From Magicicada septendecula (taxonomy: Eukaryota; Arthropoda; Insecta; Hemiptera; Cicadidae): a stretch of 64,000 nucleotides of DNA. Where the stretch lies: contig CM068373.1 of assembly GCA_034769895.1 (NCBI GenBank), forward strand, positions 435,655,080 through 435,719,079. Reading direction: 5' to 3'. Below, piece after piece: positions 14,001-27,257 of this stretch (positions are counted from its first letter, which is position 1; each line of letters opens with the position of its first letter). The notes below the pieces were generated by a model. That model was not told the origin of the DNA. It made no database searches and saw only the letters and a program-made list of their open reading frames with translations. The position numbers and the translations under genes are program-made.

Positions 14001-14604
14001 TTCTGGTTTCGTCAGGTTTTACTAAACTTCTGGCAATTAGTATGCCCGGTGTGCTGACTACCTGGGCTTCGAATATAGAGCACTGATTGCCCCTAGTATC
14101 TACCGCAGTTCTAACCATGATGATCTTTTCGGAGTTTGGCGGAACAGTTACGGCTACTTGGTTTATGACGTCCATCAATTTTTCTGCTGTCGTCATTGTT
14201 GATAGTATTACCTCTTCGCCTCCGATTCTCAAGACATTGTTTTTGAAGTCGACTATAAATCCGTATGCGTTCATAACGTCCACACTAAGAATTGCTTCAT
14301 CCACAATGTCTGCAACAAGTACTTGATGATTAAACTCAAGTCTACCGAGGCGTAGGTGTATCTCCACTTTTCCATACACTTTTACAGGCCGTCCAGTAGC
14401 TGTTCGCAAGCTGCAAGAGCACCAGATTGGCTTGAGATCTTTCACCACGTCGGGGCGCACAATAGAAACTGTTGCGCCTGTGTCAACTGTAATCGAGGTT
14501 GGCCTTTCTTGAACAAATCCGGTAACTACCAAGCTCCCGGTGTTTTTCTGAAGCGTAGAAATTGCGTATTCTCTAGGGGCTTCGTTCCTCCAGTTAGTCA
14601 GCAC
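11021..14604 (-). pseudogene. pol: pol of gypsy copy 3
   Basis: Indistinguishable by eye from pol of copy 2: the same domains and the same state of damage (about three or four breaks). The identity of whole 5623-bp units is the main evidence for array growth by duplication rather than fresh insertion. Confidence 0.93.
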
Positions 14605-14621
14605 ACGCCCCGTTGCACCGA

Positions 14622-15962
14622 CTATTGCTCGTTTCCCTGCTGCTGAATTCTAACCCGACAATCTCGTTGTAGATGTCCAGGTTTCTCACATCGATAACAC
14701 TTCGGTCTTCCATCCTTTCTTATTTTATTCCGTGGCGCCGACCGTCGAGTCTCTGTTCCTTGTTCTTCTTCCTCATCGTCTGTGCCGTCGCGATCTTTTA
14801 GCTCGCGCACTTTATGACTTGTCCAACCAGACGCTGATTTGGCGGCCTCAAATTGCAAAGCATGTACCAGGGCGTCCGCACTGTTCTGGTGTCTTGCCAT
14901 TCGTAACACTTGCTGTAGTTCGTTATCTCGGACACCGGCAGTAAATGTCTGCATCGCAAAACGCGTTCGAAAATCTTCTGGCGCTTCAGGATAGGCCAGT
15001 CTAATTAGTCTGTCGATACCTGCTTCAAACTCTTGAAGACTTTCCCCGGAATGTTGTCGCCTTGCTCTTAACTGGGTGCAGTACACACCTCGCAAATGTT
15101 TATCACCATACCGTAATTCCAGAGCTTTTTTCAACTCGGCATAGGTGTTCTGGCTGTCAGGTGGCACTTTCTGTAGTAGTTCTGCCGCGGGTCCTTTTAA
15201 TGCAAGAACAAGTGAAACAGCCTTGTCTTTTTCTGTCCAATTATTTGCGCATGCAGCAGCTTCAAATTGGCGGAGGTACGTTGCCCAGTGAGTGCTTCCG
15301 TCAAAGGTTGGAGCTTTGACATGAACTGTCCCTACTGCAGGCAAAGTGACTTTCTCTGTTAACTTATTTTCTGTGTATCTTTCTGTCTTGATCACTGGTA
15401 CAGTCTGTTCAGAAATTTGTTTTGGTTGAATCTTCATGCACTGTTCGACTTCACTTTTAATTTGTTCTCTTATGTTTGCCATTGAGTTTTCTACTGCAGA
15501 TATTTTATTTGAAACAGATTCTTCTATAACAGATATTTTTGTTAGACATCGATTCTTCAACAGTCAAGACAGATTTTTCTACTTCAGCTATTTTTAATGT
15601 CATTGATTCTTGTACCTCCGATATTTTAGTAACTTGTTTATTAAGCTCACCTCGTAGGATACCCAATTCTGCGGTACTGTGTTCTTGCAACTGTTTCTGC
15701 ATAACTTCAAAGAGAGCTTCCGTTTTATCTGCTTCTTGCTTACGTTTTCTTCATCCTGTCGTTTTTCTGCTTCTTCTCTTTCTTGTCTTCGTTCTTCTTT
15801 TTGTCGTCTTTCTGTTTCTTCCGCCTCCTGTCTGCGTCTTTCCTCTGCTTCCAGCAGGAGGGTTTTCTGTCTCTCTTCCGCTTTCTCTGCATCCTGTCGT
15901 CGTCGTTCTTCTGTCTGCAACAACAGCGAATGGAAATTTTCCATCATGTGACTGGCATCCAT
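14622..15962 (-). pseudogene. gag: gag of gypsy copy 3
   Basis: Indistinguishable by eye from gag of copy 2. Broken, about one or two breaks. Confidence 0.88.
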
Positions 15963-16051
15963 TGTTTTTCGATTAATTACGAATTACCTCGTCTTGTACA
16001 AAGTATCCACTGTTTCCACTGTTAACCGTTCTATCCCACTTCTGACACCAC

Positions 16052-16632
16052 TGTTACGACGGTCTATGATCGTCGTAGGTACAGTGGAAACAAAATAAGT
16101 ACAAGACACCAATTAAGTCACTAATCACGCCTTTAATTGTTATAGTAAAACAGTTCGTAATTAACAACACAGTGTCTACAACAAATCAAATGAAATTGTT
16201 CATACGCAATAAAATGTCCACTAATATTAAAACTCAACTGTATTACAATTATACCGTCCGAATATAAACGCAACACTTCACTAATAACTACTTGAACGTA
16301 CACCGTAATAACCCGAACCGCTCTGTAAAATATATCGCACTAATACTCTCGAACCGCACAGTCAAAAATCTCGCATTGAACTGAAAACTAAGGCCGCGAC
16401 GCGATGTATTTATAGTTACGTTCACACACCAGAAGCTTCCAAACTGCGTCTTATCTCTCGCGAACTACGTAAATTGCTACGGCCTTGACACAGTCCGAGC
16501 GCCCGAGCGGAGCCTGGCACAGTCGAGAAAATTCTCGCAAAATGCGTTTAGTAGCACGTACACCACACGCTTACGTCGAGATCTTTCTGGCGCATTCGAT
16601 AAACGCGTAGATTGTTCTGTGCTGTCGTAGCA
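16052..16632 (-). repeat. LTR of the gypsy array (shared by copies 3 and 4)
   Basis: Same 581-bp LTR, again 5623 bp from the previous one. Confidence 0.93.
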
Positions 16633-16643
16633 CGGCCCCCTCC

Positions 16644-19600
16644 TTAAGCCTGTTCGTCCCGAACTGGCAAAGCGTCTCTAAATTTGTATTTAGCCAGGCG
16701 ATCTAGGTGGACGACCTTGAACTTTCGCTGTCCTTCCTGTTGAATCCGATAAACAACATCGTTAATCCTTTTTTTACAGTGTAGGGTCCTTCCCAGTTAG
16801 ACTGAAGCTTAGGCGAGCGACCACGACGGCGCTTTGGATTGAACAACCAGACCTATCTCCTTCTTGGAAACCCACACTATTGCTGCGAATGTCATACCGA
16901 GTTTTCATTTTATCACTGGCAATCTTGAGCCGTCCTCTTACCAAGCGATTCATTTCTCGCAGTTGGTTTTCTAATTGCGAGGAATAGTTCTTTGGCTCTT
17001 GGGACTGAGTCTCAGGTGATCCAAACATCAAGTCCCCAGGAAGACGAATCTCCCGCCCAAACACCAATTTTGCTGGAGTCATGCCGGTTGTGTCATGTAC
17101 TGATGACCTATACGCCATAAGGAATAGTGGTATACGTTGGTCCCAGTCTGTTTGGTTCTCGTCAACAACTTTCGAAAGATGCTGCTCAAGTGTCCTGTTG
17201 AATCTCTCAACCATTCCGTCCGACTGAGGATGCAGAGGCGTTGTCCTGGTCTTTCGAATTCCGAGTAGACGGCATAATTCTTTAAACACTCCTGATTCGA
17301 AATTTCTCCCTTGATCCGTATGGATTTCCATAGGGGCTCCATAACGGCAACAGAAGTTGTGAACTAACTGCTTTGCCACAGTGGTAACCTCCTGATTTGG
17401 AATTGCGTATGCTTCCACCCACTTAGTAAAGTAGTCACCCACAACCATGATGTACCGGTTTCCATCGTCAGTAACTGGGAATGGTCCAGCAATGTCTATG
17501 GCAATTCTCTCGAAAGGTTGTCCAACGTTATACTGTCTCATTTTTCCCCTGCTTCTGGTTTGTGGGCCCTTGCTTGCAGCACATATTTCACACGTCCGAA
17601 CCCATTCCTCTACGTCGTGGCGAAGATGAAGCCAATAGAATCGCTTCCGTATTTTGTCAAGGGTTTTGTTAACGCCAAGATGGCCTCCAGATGTTCCATC
17701 ATGCATCTCCTTCAAAACAGACTGCACTTTACTTCGGGGAACTATCAACTGCATGACCACGTCTCGACCATCTGCACTTTCCCAAGCCCTTTTCAGCAAT
17801 CCGTTTTCTAAGGTGAGAGATTCCCATTGTGCCCAGTAGCCCTTCAGCACTTCGGAACCATGGCAGATATCTTGCCAATCCGGGCGGCGACCTTCCTCTT
17901 TTGCTGTCAAGATCGGTCCAATGTCTTCATCAGTCATCTGTTCTTGTCGACAGTCTTGTGTTGTCCAGCCATCAGCCAGGAAATCTACAGTTATGGCTTG
18001 AACATGTTCGCTTGAGTTTTGTTCTTCCTTTCTGTGGCAATGTCGGCAGTCTTCCGGGCACGGTCTTCGTGATAAGCCATCTGCATTACCGTGCAGGCGC
18101 CCCCGCCGATGTTGTACCTTGAAGTTGTACTCTTGCAGACGTTCGAGCCACCTTGCCAACTGTCCTTCCGGATTTTTAAATCTCAAGAGCCATGCAAGTG
18201 CAGCATGGTCGGTACGTAGTGAAAACTCTCTCCCATAGAGGTATTTATGGAAGTGCTCCAAAGCTCTGACAATTGCCAACAACTCTCTTCTTGTAACACA
18301 ATAATTTCTCTCTGGTTTAGAAAGCGTCTTGCTGTAATACGCTATTACTCGTTCTTCACCGTTCTGCACTTGAGACAAAACTGCTCCTAGACCAGTATTG
18401 CTTGCGTCTGTGTCTACGATGTACTTCCCTTCGGAAGCTGGAAAAGCGAGAATTGGCTGCGAACATAATGCAATCTTCAACGTTCTAAATGCTTGTTCAC
18501 ACTCTCTCGACCATTGGAAGTTTCGTTTATTTTCCGTTAGCTCATGTAGTGGTTTAACAATAGTAGCGAAGCCTTTCACAAAACGTCGGTAATATGAGCA
18601 TAACCCCAGGAAACTCCGAACTTCGTGTTTATTCTTCGGAACTGGCCAGTCTCTTACGGTGTATACTTTATTAGGATCCATGCTAACGCCCGCTGCCGAA
18701 ACCAGATGGCCCAAATACTGTACTTCCTTCTGGAATAGAGAACACTTCTTCGGGCTCAGCTTCAGTTGTGCACCGTGAATTCTAGTTAGAAATTCCTTAA
18801 GGTTTTCCAAATGATCTTTGAAAGTCTTCCCGATCACTATGACATCGTCTAAGTAAACAAGGCAAGTTTTCCACGTCAGGCCTCGGAGTATCAGGTCCAT
18901 CAATCTCTCAAATGTTGCCGGTGCATTACAGAGTCCAAATGGCATGACGTTAAATTGGAATAAGCCACTTGGGGTCGAGAAAGCGGTCTTTTCCTTGTCT
19001 TCTTGATGAAGACCCACTTGCCAATATCCACCTTCAGGTCCAATGTGGAAAACCACTGTGCTCCGGACAACGTGTAGAGTGTATCGTCAACGCGAGGTAA
19101 TGGATAGCAGTCTTTCTTTGTAACGTCATTTAACCTCCGGTAGTCTACGCAGAAACGCAATCCACCATCCTTCTTCGCTACCAGCACTACAGGGGAAGAC
19201 CAAGCACTTGACGAAGGTTCAATTACTCCCTCTGTCAACATGTCCTGTACTAACCGAGACATCTCCTCTTGTTTAGATAATGGAGGCCTTCGAGGAGGTT
19301 GGCGTATCGGTGTTGTGTCCCCGGTATTGATGCGATGTTGCACAAGAGAGGTTCTTCCCAGTGACTGTCCCCGAACTGCAAAACAATCTTTGAATTCGTG
19401 TAAAAACTGTCCGAGTTCTTTTACCTCACCACTTGAGAGGTCGTTAGAAGATCTGTTCAATAATTCTTGCAGTTCCTCTGGTAATTTAGAACTATCCGAA
19501 GAACTGGGTCTTCGTTGCGTTATTCCGGCTACCCAGGCCACAGGAGTCAATTTGCCTAGGAGCGTATTGCTTTGTAAAGTGATAGCTTGATCCAAAATAT

Positions 19601-20225
19601 TCGCCACTCTAATAGGTACATTTCTGGTTTCGTCAGGTTTTACTAAACTTCTGGCAATTAGTATGCCCGGTGTGCTGACTACCTGGGCTTCGAATATAGA
19701 GCACTGATTGCCCCTAGTATCTACCGCAGTTCTAACCATGATGATCTTTTCGGAGTTTGGCGGAACAGTTACGGCCACTTGGTTTATGACGTCCATCGAT
19801 TTTTCTGCTGTCGTCATTGTTGATAGCATTACCTCTTCGCCTCCGATTCTCAAGACATTGTTTTTGAAGTCGACTATAAATCCGTATGCGTTCATAACGT
19901 CCACACCAAGAATTGCTTCATCCACAATGTCTGCAACAAGTACTTGATGATTAAACTCAAGTCTACCGAGGCGTAGGTGTATCTCCACTTTTCCATACAC
20001 TTTTACAGGCCGTCCAGTAGCTGTTCGCAAACTGCAAGAGCACCAGATTGGCTTGAGATCTTTCACCACGTCGGGGCGCACAATAGAAACTGTTGCGCCT
20101 GTGTCAACTGTAATCGAGGTTGGCCTTTCTTGAACAAATCCGGTAACTACCAAGCTCCCGGTGTTTTTCTGAAGCGTAGAAATTGCGTATTCTCTAGGGG
20201 CTTCGTTCCTCCAGTTAGTCAGCAC
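16644..20225 (-). pseudogene. pol: pol of gypsy copy 4
   Basis: Same Metaviridae pol order, but a sequence variant distinct from copies 2/3 and closer to copy 1 at many positions. All domains are recognisable. Broken, about two breaks. Confidence 0.92.
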
Positions 20226-20947
20226 ACGCCCCGTTGCACCGACTATTGCTCGTTTCCCTGCTGCTGAATTCTAACCCGACAATCTCGTTGTAGATGTCCA
20301 GGTTTCTCACATCGATAACACTTCGGTCTTCCATCCTTTCTTATTTTATTCCGTGGCGCCGACCGTCGAGTCTCTGTTCCTTGTTCTTCTTCCTCATCGT
20401 CTGTGCCGTCGCGATCTTTTAGCTCGCGCACTTTATGACTTGTCCAACCAGACGCTGATTTGGCGGCCTCAAATTGCAAAGCATGTACCAGGGCGTCCGC
20501 ACTGTTCTGGTGTCTTGCCATTCGTAACACTTGCTGTAGTTCGTTATCTCGGACACCGGCAGTAAATGTCTGCATCGCAAAACGCGTTCGAAAATCTTCT
20601 GGCGCTTCAGGATAGGCCAGTCTAATTAGTCTGTCGATACTTGCTTCAAACTCTTGAAGACTTTCCCCGGAATGTTGTCGCCTTGCTCTCAACTGGGTGC
20701 AGTACACATCTCGCAAATGTTTATCACCATACCGTAATTCCAGAGCTTTTATCAACTCGGCATAGGTGTTCTGGCTGTCAGGTGGCACTTTCTGTAGTAG
20801 TTCTGCCGCGGGTCCTTTTAATGCAAGAACAAGTGAAACAGCCTTGTCTTTTTCTGTCCAATTATTTGCGCATGCAGCAGCTTCAAATTGGCGGAGGTAC
20901 GTTGCCCAGTGAGTGCTTCCGTCAAAGGTTGGAGCTTTGACATGAAC

Positions 20948-22542
20948 TGTTATAACCTCTTCTCTTGAGTTATAGCAGAGGGAACCCAAAGTAATTGGTT
21001 CTCCCAATTACTTAAGGCTGCCTTATTCGGGACGAGCTGAAATTTAAACAGAACAACACACAGTAAATATAAAAGGAATCAGGGAAGGGAACTGTTGATT
21101 TATGTACTCAGTATATGTGTGTAACAAGAAGATTCCCCTTTATTAAACATTTAAAAAAACAAATGAGATTTACTCGAAATACAGATCCCATTACGTTATT
21201 AATTAAATTATCAAAATTATTTAAATGGCTTTATATATACTGTGGGATCACAACAAATTATATTTAGCTTTTCCCCGGATCCGGGTAACCATTGGTATTT
21301 AGTCTTTAAACTTTTAATCATATTCAATTCAAGATATTACCTTGCAAGACTGTTACTTTTATTTTTACTTTTAAGTTTCATTATTACTCCATTTGAAGAA
21401 TGGTATTAATTATACTACGATACGTTAAAATCTAAACTGTTACAATTGTAAGAAGCCTGAATAGTTACAATTAAATTCTTAGATTTAAATTTTTATATTC
21501 TTATAAAGTCAATCGTCTCTGAAAGTCTCTTTAAGAGAGTATTGTGTTACAATTACTATTATTATTATTCCTCGATAGACGTGCTATCGAGTCACCTTTA
21601 ATTTGGGATGTAGAAATCTCCTCCATATGGTTACATCTTGGGAATCCTAAGGGCGTCGTCCTCGTCTAGGTCTGGTCTCAGTTGTTCACGGCTTAAACGT
21701 CTTCAGGATAGAGTGGGCCTTCTACACAGGTACTCGTTGATTCTCAGATGTCTCGAACTGCATTATCGGTCGGGTCTACGAGAGTTGTAATTCTGATGAT
21801 TCATGTCTCCAGGTAGGATGTTGTGGAGAGTCGTCAATCGGAGAAGATAGCTGTTATAGTTATTAACACTCGTACTTTTGGTTGTCACATATTTCTTCTT
21901 GTTACGTTTTTTTTAATTTTTCTTTTTCTTAACGTTACATATTACACTCTTTTGTAGCAGTTAGTAAAATACATAAGAATTAATCCAAACTAATAACCAA
22001 TCACATAACATTTCAACAGAGCATTTCGCTCGTGCGTGTGCACGGCTTGGAGTCGTCATAGCGAGAGCTAGATTTTTCGTCCGCTACCACTGGTACAGGA
22101 CAACAGATAGTGGGGTGTTTACTCCGCGAGAATATAGTCCCGGTCTCTCTCTAAATAAAACTTTTTATTTACACAATCTATCGCTAGATAAAAATACATC
22201 ATTTAAATTCGTTGTTTTCGTGACTATCTGTGTCTTCAGATTCTTTAATTATTAACATTATTTTTCTATATTATTTTTAATTACAGAAGACTCGGTAAAC
22301 ATGTCGAGTCCGGTATCAACAGGTAGGCGCCTGTTAACAAGCAAAGGGTTAAATGCGACAATAATAATTATTTACAATATGTCTTTTCTTTACCGTTTCT
22401 TTGCCCTTATTAATTACTACTTCCATTCACACTTAGTACCTACATGTTTTTTATTATCATTGTGAGATTTAAATGGTTAATTGTTCGCAACTTAAAATTT
22501 TTTTATTTCTTTTTTATAATTGTCACAATTTAAATCGTCACA
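20948..22542 (-). repeat. LTR of family-1 LARD (minus-strand 3' LTR)
   Basis: About 1595 bp, plus-strand TG...CA ends. It matches 24575-26056 with few differences and aligns more distantly to the LTRs at 48937-50469 and 52420-53956, for example at the shared cggatccgggt and gtctctttaa segments. Confidence 0.8.
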
Positions 22543-23989
22543 TACTCCGCCTCTTTACCAACACCGACTCAGGAAAATTTGGTTAGATACGTACTGAGAG
22601 TATGCTTGGGGAGTACAGTGTGAAATTTCTTATTATTATCATTATTTATTATTATTCTCTTTTATTATTATTAGTGCACAGTTTGTTGTTTTAAATTCTC
22701 TTTAAATGATCTAGTTCTCATTTAAATGTTCTCCTTCGTGAAATTCCCTTTTTCTAATTATTTACAGTACTAACTTATAATACTAATTTCCCTAATTTCA
22801 GCAACTCACAATATCGTGGCCCGACTGACATCAGCTTACTCTAACACTACAGGTTAGCTTTCAGCATTCATAAATGATCTCTTGGCTCATCATTATCCTT
22901 TTCAGCCGGCGCCGTTGTGACTCGTTACTTAACATGTATATAATTCTATCTTGATTATACACCGGTATATAATTCTATCTTGATTATATACCATAGACTT
23001 ACTTTTAAGTAATCCAAAGAGGGTATCATACTACACTCTTGATTATAGTTACTTGGAGAGAAGCGGAATTTCACGAGGATACTTCTCTTTTAACTCTTTA
23101 ACAATAACTAGACAAACTATGCGGAAGGGGAACACTTTACACAATTCATTGTATTCCACACGCGGTGGCATTCATTGTTTAGGGAGGCTACCGTTTATAC
23201 AATAGAGAGGGTGGTTGCTTAATACAATACTGAACACGCTTTATTTTCTCTAACTTGCCACACCTGGGGTGTTTACACTATGCGACTATACTTTTATTAT
23301 TATTTACCTTTCTCTTATTTACTGCGATACGATTTACTACTACTTATTTACACGTTACACAAATTTGTTTAACTTAAGATTTATTCAGCAATTATTATTC
23401 ACTTATTATTACTTGGGGGTTTAAAAAAACTTACTTAGAATTATTTCCTATCGACTTACCATATTTATTTAGAACACTTTATTTACTTAGTTTTTTTTTT
23501 TTTTATTTGGCTCAGTTTACAAGTTTACTGTTTTGGGACATGGGGTTTAATACTTTATCTAACAAGGGAGGGTTAACTAAGTCATTTATTCATTTGAAAT
23601 TTAAATCATAATATTATTTGCTCTACTATACTATACACAATTATTTCCTAGACACTTTAGTACATGGTAAACATTTATTAACAGTTATTATTAAACATTA
23701 GCATTAGTTTTTATTTAAACGATCAGCTGTTTCGCTGGAATGTAGGTCAGACGAGTTTTAAACAATGGCATTGTTTTGTTTACAAAGGGGACTCAGCTAG
23801 AGGGTGATGTTATTGTCTAACGCAACTTTGCGCTAGGGAGACAAGGACACTCTCACACAGGCTTGGACAAGAATTAAACTGGTTAGATTTTGTTTACAAA
23901 CAGACGTGTTGTTGAATGAACTTTTGACAAGCACATACCTGATAGTTGTCTTGATTTTTCATCTCTTCTTTCACAGCACTAACACTTAA

Positions 23990-24180
23990 CTAAAAATGAA
24001 CTTTTTTCATGTGAAAAACTTACTATTTTATCGGACGCGTTTCGGCTTAGTATCCGCCTTCTTCAGCTTTGGTAACAGACCCAGCTTTGGTCTGTTACCA
24101 AAGCTGAAGAAGGCGGATACTAAGCCGAAACGCGTCCGATAAAATAGTAAGTTTTTCACATGAAAAAAGTTCATTTTTAG
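23990..24180. repeat. Perfect foldback element flanked by TTAA
   Basis: Arms of about 92 bp (23990-24081 and 24089-24180) are reverse complements with a 7-bp loop. TTAA flanks both ends (23986-23989 and 24181-24184), the duplication typical of piggyBac-type insertion, though the termini do not start with the usual CCC. The arms look perfectly paired by eye, so it is young or kept identical by conversion. Each arm contains a hammerhead-like core. Confidence 0.85.
24104..24131 (+). ncRNA. Hammerhead-ribozyme-like core in a foldback arm
   Basis: CTGAAGA (24104-24110), a short GGC/GCC stem, then GAAAC (24127-24131) match the conserved hammerhead core CUGANGA...GAAA; the context gaaacgcgtcc is common around Penelope-type hammerheads. 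The other arm carries the same core on the minus strand. Stems I and III were not established, so activity is unproven. Confidence 0.4.
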
Positions 24181-24574
24181 TTAAACATACCTGATGTTAT
24201 ATCGAATACACGGGGCGTCTTTAGTTAATATTATGTTCATTGCTATATCTAAATAATAATTAAAATTACCTATTTACAAAACTCTTATAATAACTATTAT
24301 CATTTAATTTTATTTAAGATTTTAGACACATTTAAAGTACATGAGTAAATAAATCAACAGATTATGGTCTGGGTTAATAGGCACAATTGCTGCTTAATAA
24401 CACAAGTCCAAAATTTTTTTTTTTATTAGCAGCAAAATTTTAACTAATTAGCAGAATAGCGCATTTTTTTGTGACACTGTACACAATTAATTATTAAACA
24501 ACAGCACAACAATAGCAGAAAATAGCTAAATAAGCAAAATTAGCACAATTAGCAAAATAAGCAGAGTTGCGCAA

Positions 24575-26056
24575 TTTATAACCTCTTCTCTTGAGTTATA
24601 ACAGAGGGAACCCAAAGTAATTGGTTCTCCCAATTACTTAAGGCTGCCTTATTCGGGACGAGCTGAAATTTAAACAGAACAACACACAGTAAATATAAAA
24701 GGAATCAGGGAAGGGAACTGTTGATTTATGTACTCAGTATATGTGTGTAACAAGAAGATTCCCCTTTATTAAACATTTAAAAAAACAAATGAGATTTACT
24801 CAAAATACAGATCCCATTACGTTATTAATTAAATTATCAAAATTATTTAAATGGCTTTATATATACTGTGGGATCACAACAAATTATATTTAGCTTTTCC
24901 CCGGATCCGGGTAACCATTGGTATTTAGTCTTTAAACTTTTAATCATATTCAATTCAAGATATTAGCTTGCAAGACTGTTACTTTTACTTTTACTTTTAA
25001 ATTTCATTATTATTCCATTTGAAGAATGGTATTAATTATACTACGATACGTTAAAATCTAAACTGTTACAATTGTAAGAAGCCTGAATAGTTACAATTAA
25101 ATTCTTAGATTTAAATTTTTATATTCTTATAAAGTCAATCGTCTCTGAAAGTCTCTTTAAGAGAGTATTGTGTTACAATTACTATTATTATTATTCCTCG
25201 ATAGACGTGCTATCGAGTCACCTTTAATTTGGGATGTAGAAATCTCCTCCATATGGTTACATCTTGGGAATCCTAAGGGCGTCGTCCTCGTCTAGGTCTG
25301 GTCTCAGTTGTTCACGGCTTAAACGTCTTCAGGATAGAGTGGGCCTTCTACACAGGTACTCGTTGATTCTCAGATGTCTCGAACTGCATTATCGGTCGGG
25401 TCTACGAGAGTTGTAATTCTGATGATTCATGTCTCCAGGTAGGATGTTGTGGAGAGTCGTCAATCGGAGAAGATAGCTGTTATAGTTATTAACACTCGTA
25501 CTTTTGGTTGTCACATATTTCTTCTTGTTACGTTTTTTTTAATTTTTCTTTTTCTTAACGTTACATATTACACTCTTTTGTAGCAGTTAGTAAAATACAT
25601 AAGAATTAATCCAAACTAATAACCAATCACATAACATTTCAACAGAGCATTTCGCTCGTGCGTGTGCACGGCTTGGAGTCGTCATAGCGAGAGCTAGATT
25701 TTTCGTCCGCTACCACTGGTACAGGACAATAGATAGTGGGGTGTTTACTCCGCGAGAATATAGTCCCGGTCTCTCTCTGAATAAAACTTTTTATTTACAC
25801 AATCTATCGCTAGATAAAAATACATCATTTAAATTAGTTGTTTTCGTGACTATCTGTGTCTTCAGATTCTTTAATTATTAACATTATTTTTCTATATTAT
25901 TTTTAATTACAGAAGACTCGGTAAACATGTCGAGTCCGGTATCAACAGGTAGGCGCCTGATAACAAGCAAAGGGTTAAATGCGACAATAATAATTATTTA
26001 CAATATGTCTTTTCTTTACCGTTTCTTTGCCCTTATTAATTACTACTTCCATTCAC
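24575..26056 (-). repeat. LTR of family-1 LARD (minus-strand 5' LTR, incomplete)
   Basis: Direct repeat of 20948-22542. Its inner edge (24575) follows agcagagttgcgca, a one-mismatch version of the initiator-tRNA-like motif described for family 2. Confidence 0.8.
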
Positions 26057-26676
26057 AGAAATTTGTTTTGGTTGAATCTTCATGCACTGTTCGACTTCAC
26101 TTTTAATTTGTTCTCTTATGTTTGCCATTGAGTTTTCTACTGCAGATATTTTATTTGAAACAGATTCTTCTATAACAGATATTTTTGTAGACATCGATTC
26201 TTCAACAGTCAAGACAGATTTTTCTACTTCAGCTATTTTTAATGTCATTGATTCTTGTACCTCCGATATTTTAGTAACTTGTTTATTAAGCTCACCTCGT
26301 AGGATACCCAATTCTGCGGTACTGTGTTCTTGCAACTGTTTCTGCATAACTTCAAAGAGAGCTTCCGTTTTATCTGCTTCTTGCTTACGTTTTTCATCCT
26401 GTCATTTTTCTGCTTCTTCTCTTTCTTGTCGTCTTTCTGTTTCTTCCGCCTCCTGTCTGCGTCTTTCCTCTGCTTCCAGCAGGAGGGTTTTCTGTCTCTC
26501 TTCCGCTTTCTCTGCATCCTGTCGTCGTCGTTCTTCTGTCTGCAACAACAGCGAATGGAAATTTTCCATCATGTGACTGGCATCCATTGTTTTTTGATTA
26601 ATTACGAATTACCTCGTCTTGTACAAAGTATCCACTGTTTCCACTGTTAACCGTTCTATCCCACTTCTGACACCAC

Positions 26677-27257
26677 TGTTACGACGGTCTATGATCGTCG
26701 TAGGTACAGTGGAAACAAAATAAGTACAAGACACCAATTAAGTCACTAATCACACCTTTAATTGTTATAGTAAAACAGTTCGTAATTAACAACACAGTGT
26801 CTACAACAAATCAAATGAAATTGTTCATACGCAATAAAATGTCCACTAATATTAAAACTCAACTGTATTACAATTATACCGTCCGAATATAAACGCAACA
26901 CTTCACTAATAACTACTTGAACGTACACCGTAATAACCCGAACCGCTCTGTAAAATATATCGCACTAATACTCTCGAACCACACAGTCAAAAATCTTGCA
27001 TTGAACTGAAAACTAAGGCCGCGACGCGATGTATTTATAGTTACGTTCACACACCAGAAGCTTCCAAACTGCGTCTTATCTCTCGCGAACTACGTAAATT
27101 GCTACGGCCTTGATACAGTCCGAGCGCCCGAGCGGAGCCTGGCACAGTCGAGAAAATTCTCGCAAAATGCGTTTAGTAGCACGTACACCACACGCTTACG
27201 TCGAGATCTTTCTGGCGCATTCGATAAACGCGTAGATTGTTCTGTGCTGTCATAGCA
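26677..27257 (-). repeat. Terminal 5' LTR of the gypsy array
   Basis: The outermost LTR, 581 bp, differs from the others at a few positions. The sequence at 27258 onward (atatcaag...) is the first non-array DNA. A target-site duplication cannot be tested because the other end of the array is outside the window. Confidence 0.92.

Larger units (their letters stand above)
22543..24574. other. Non-coding internal region of family-1 LARD
   Basis: AT-rich, with no reading frame of note on either strand. It holds the 191-bp foldback at 23990-24180 and, towards 24574, a stretch rich in agcaaaa/agcacaa runs. No gene seen. Confidence 0.7.
20948..26056 (-). mobile_element. Non-coding LTR element (LARD-like), family 1, inserted in gypsy gag
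   Basis: Two direct repeats of about 1.5-1.6 kb flank about 2.0 kb with no protein-coding potential. On the minus strand the left repeat begins TGTGACGATT and is preceded by a purine tract (AAAGAGGCGGAG at about 22544-22556), so the element runs on the minus strand. A related element with the same design lies at 48937-53956. The absence of gag/pol makes it a non-autonomous element of the LARD type. One end is incomplete, so no target duplication can be read. The two repeats look nearly identical, suggesting youth. Fossil. Confidence 0.8.
20243..26587 (-). pseudogene. gag: gag of gypsy copy 4, split by another LTR element
   Basis: The C-terminal part including the CCHC knuckle is at 20243-20947 and the N-terminal coiled-coil part at 26057-26587. 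Between them lies the non-coding LTR element of 20948-26056. The insertion postdates this gypsy copy. Broken. Confidence 0.88.
1..27257 (-). mobile_element. Tandem array of a Ty3/gypsy LTR retrotransposon (four internal regions, four LTRs)
   Basis: Gag-pol internal regions alternate with 581-bp LTRs in head-to-tail order on the minus strand, with a repeat unit of 5623 bp. Adjacent copies share one LTR. The LTRs lie at 4806-5386, 10429-11009, 16052-16632 and 26677-27257; the array leaves the window on the left, so only its 5' edge (27257) is visible. Internal regions 2 (5387-10428) and 3 (11010-16051) look identical by eye, whereas 1 and 4 differ from them by scattered substitutions. That pattern fits duplication of a whole unit by unequal exchange between LTRs better than four separate insertions. 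All copies look broken to different degrees. The near-identity of the LTRs suggests a recent origin. Parts order (gag, protease, RT, RNase H, integrase) is that of Metaviridae; no env was seen. Confidence 0.95.
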
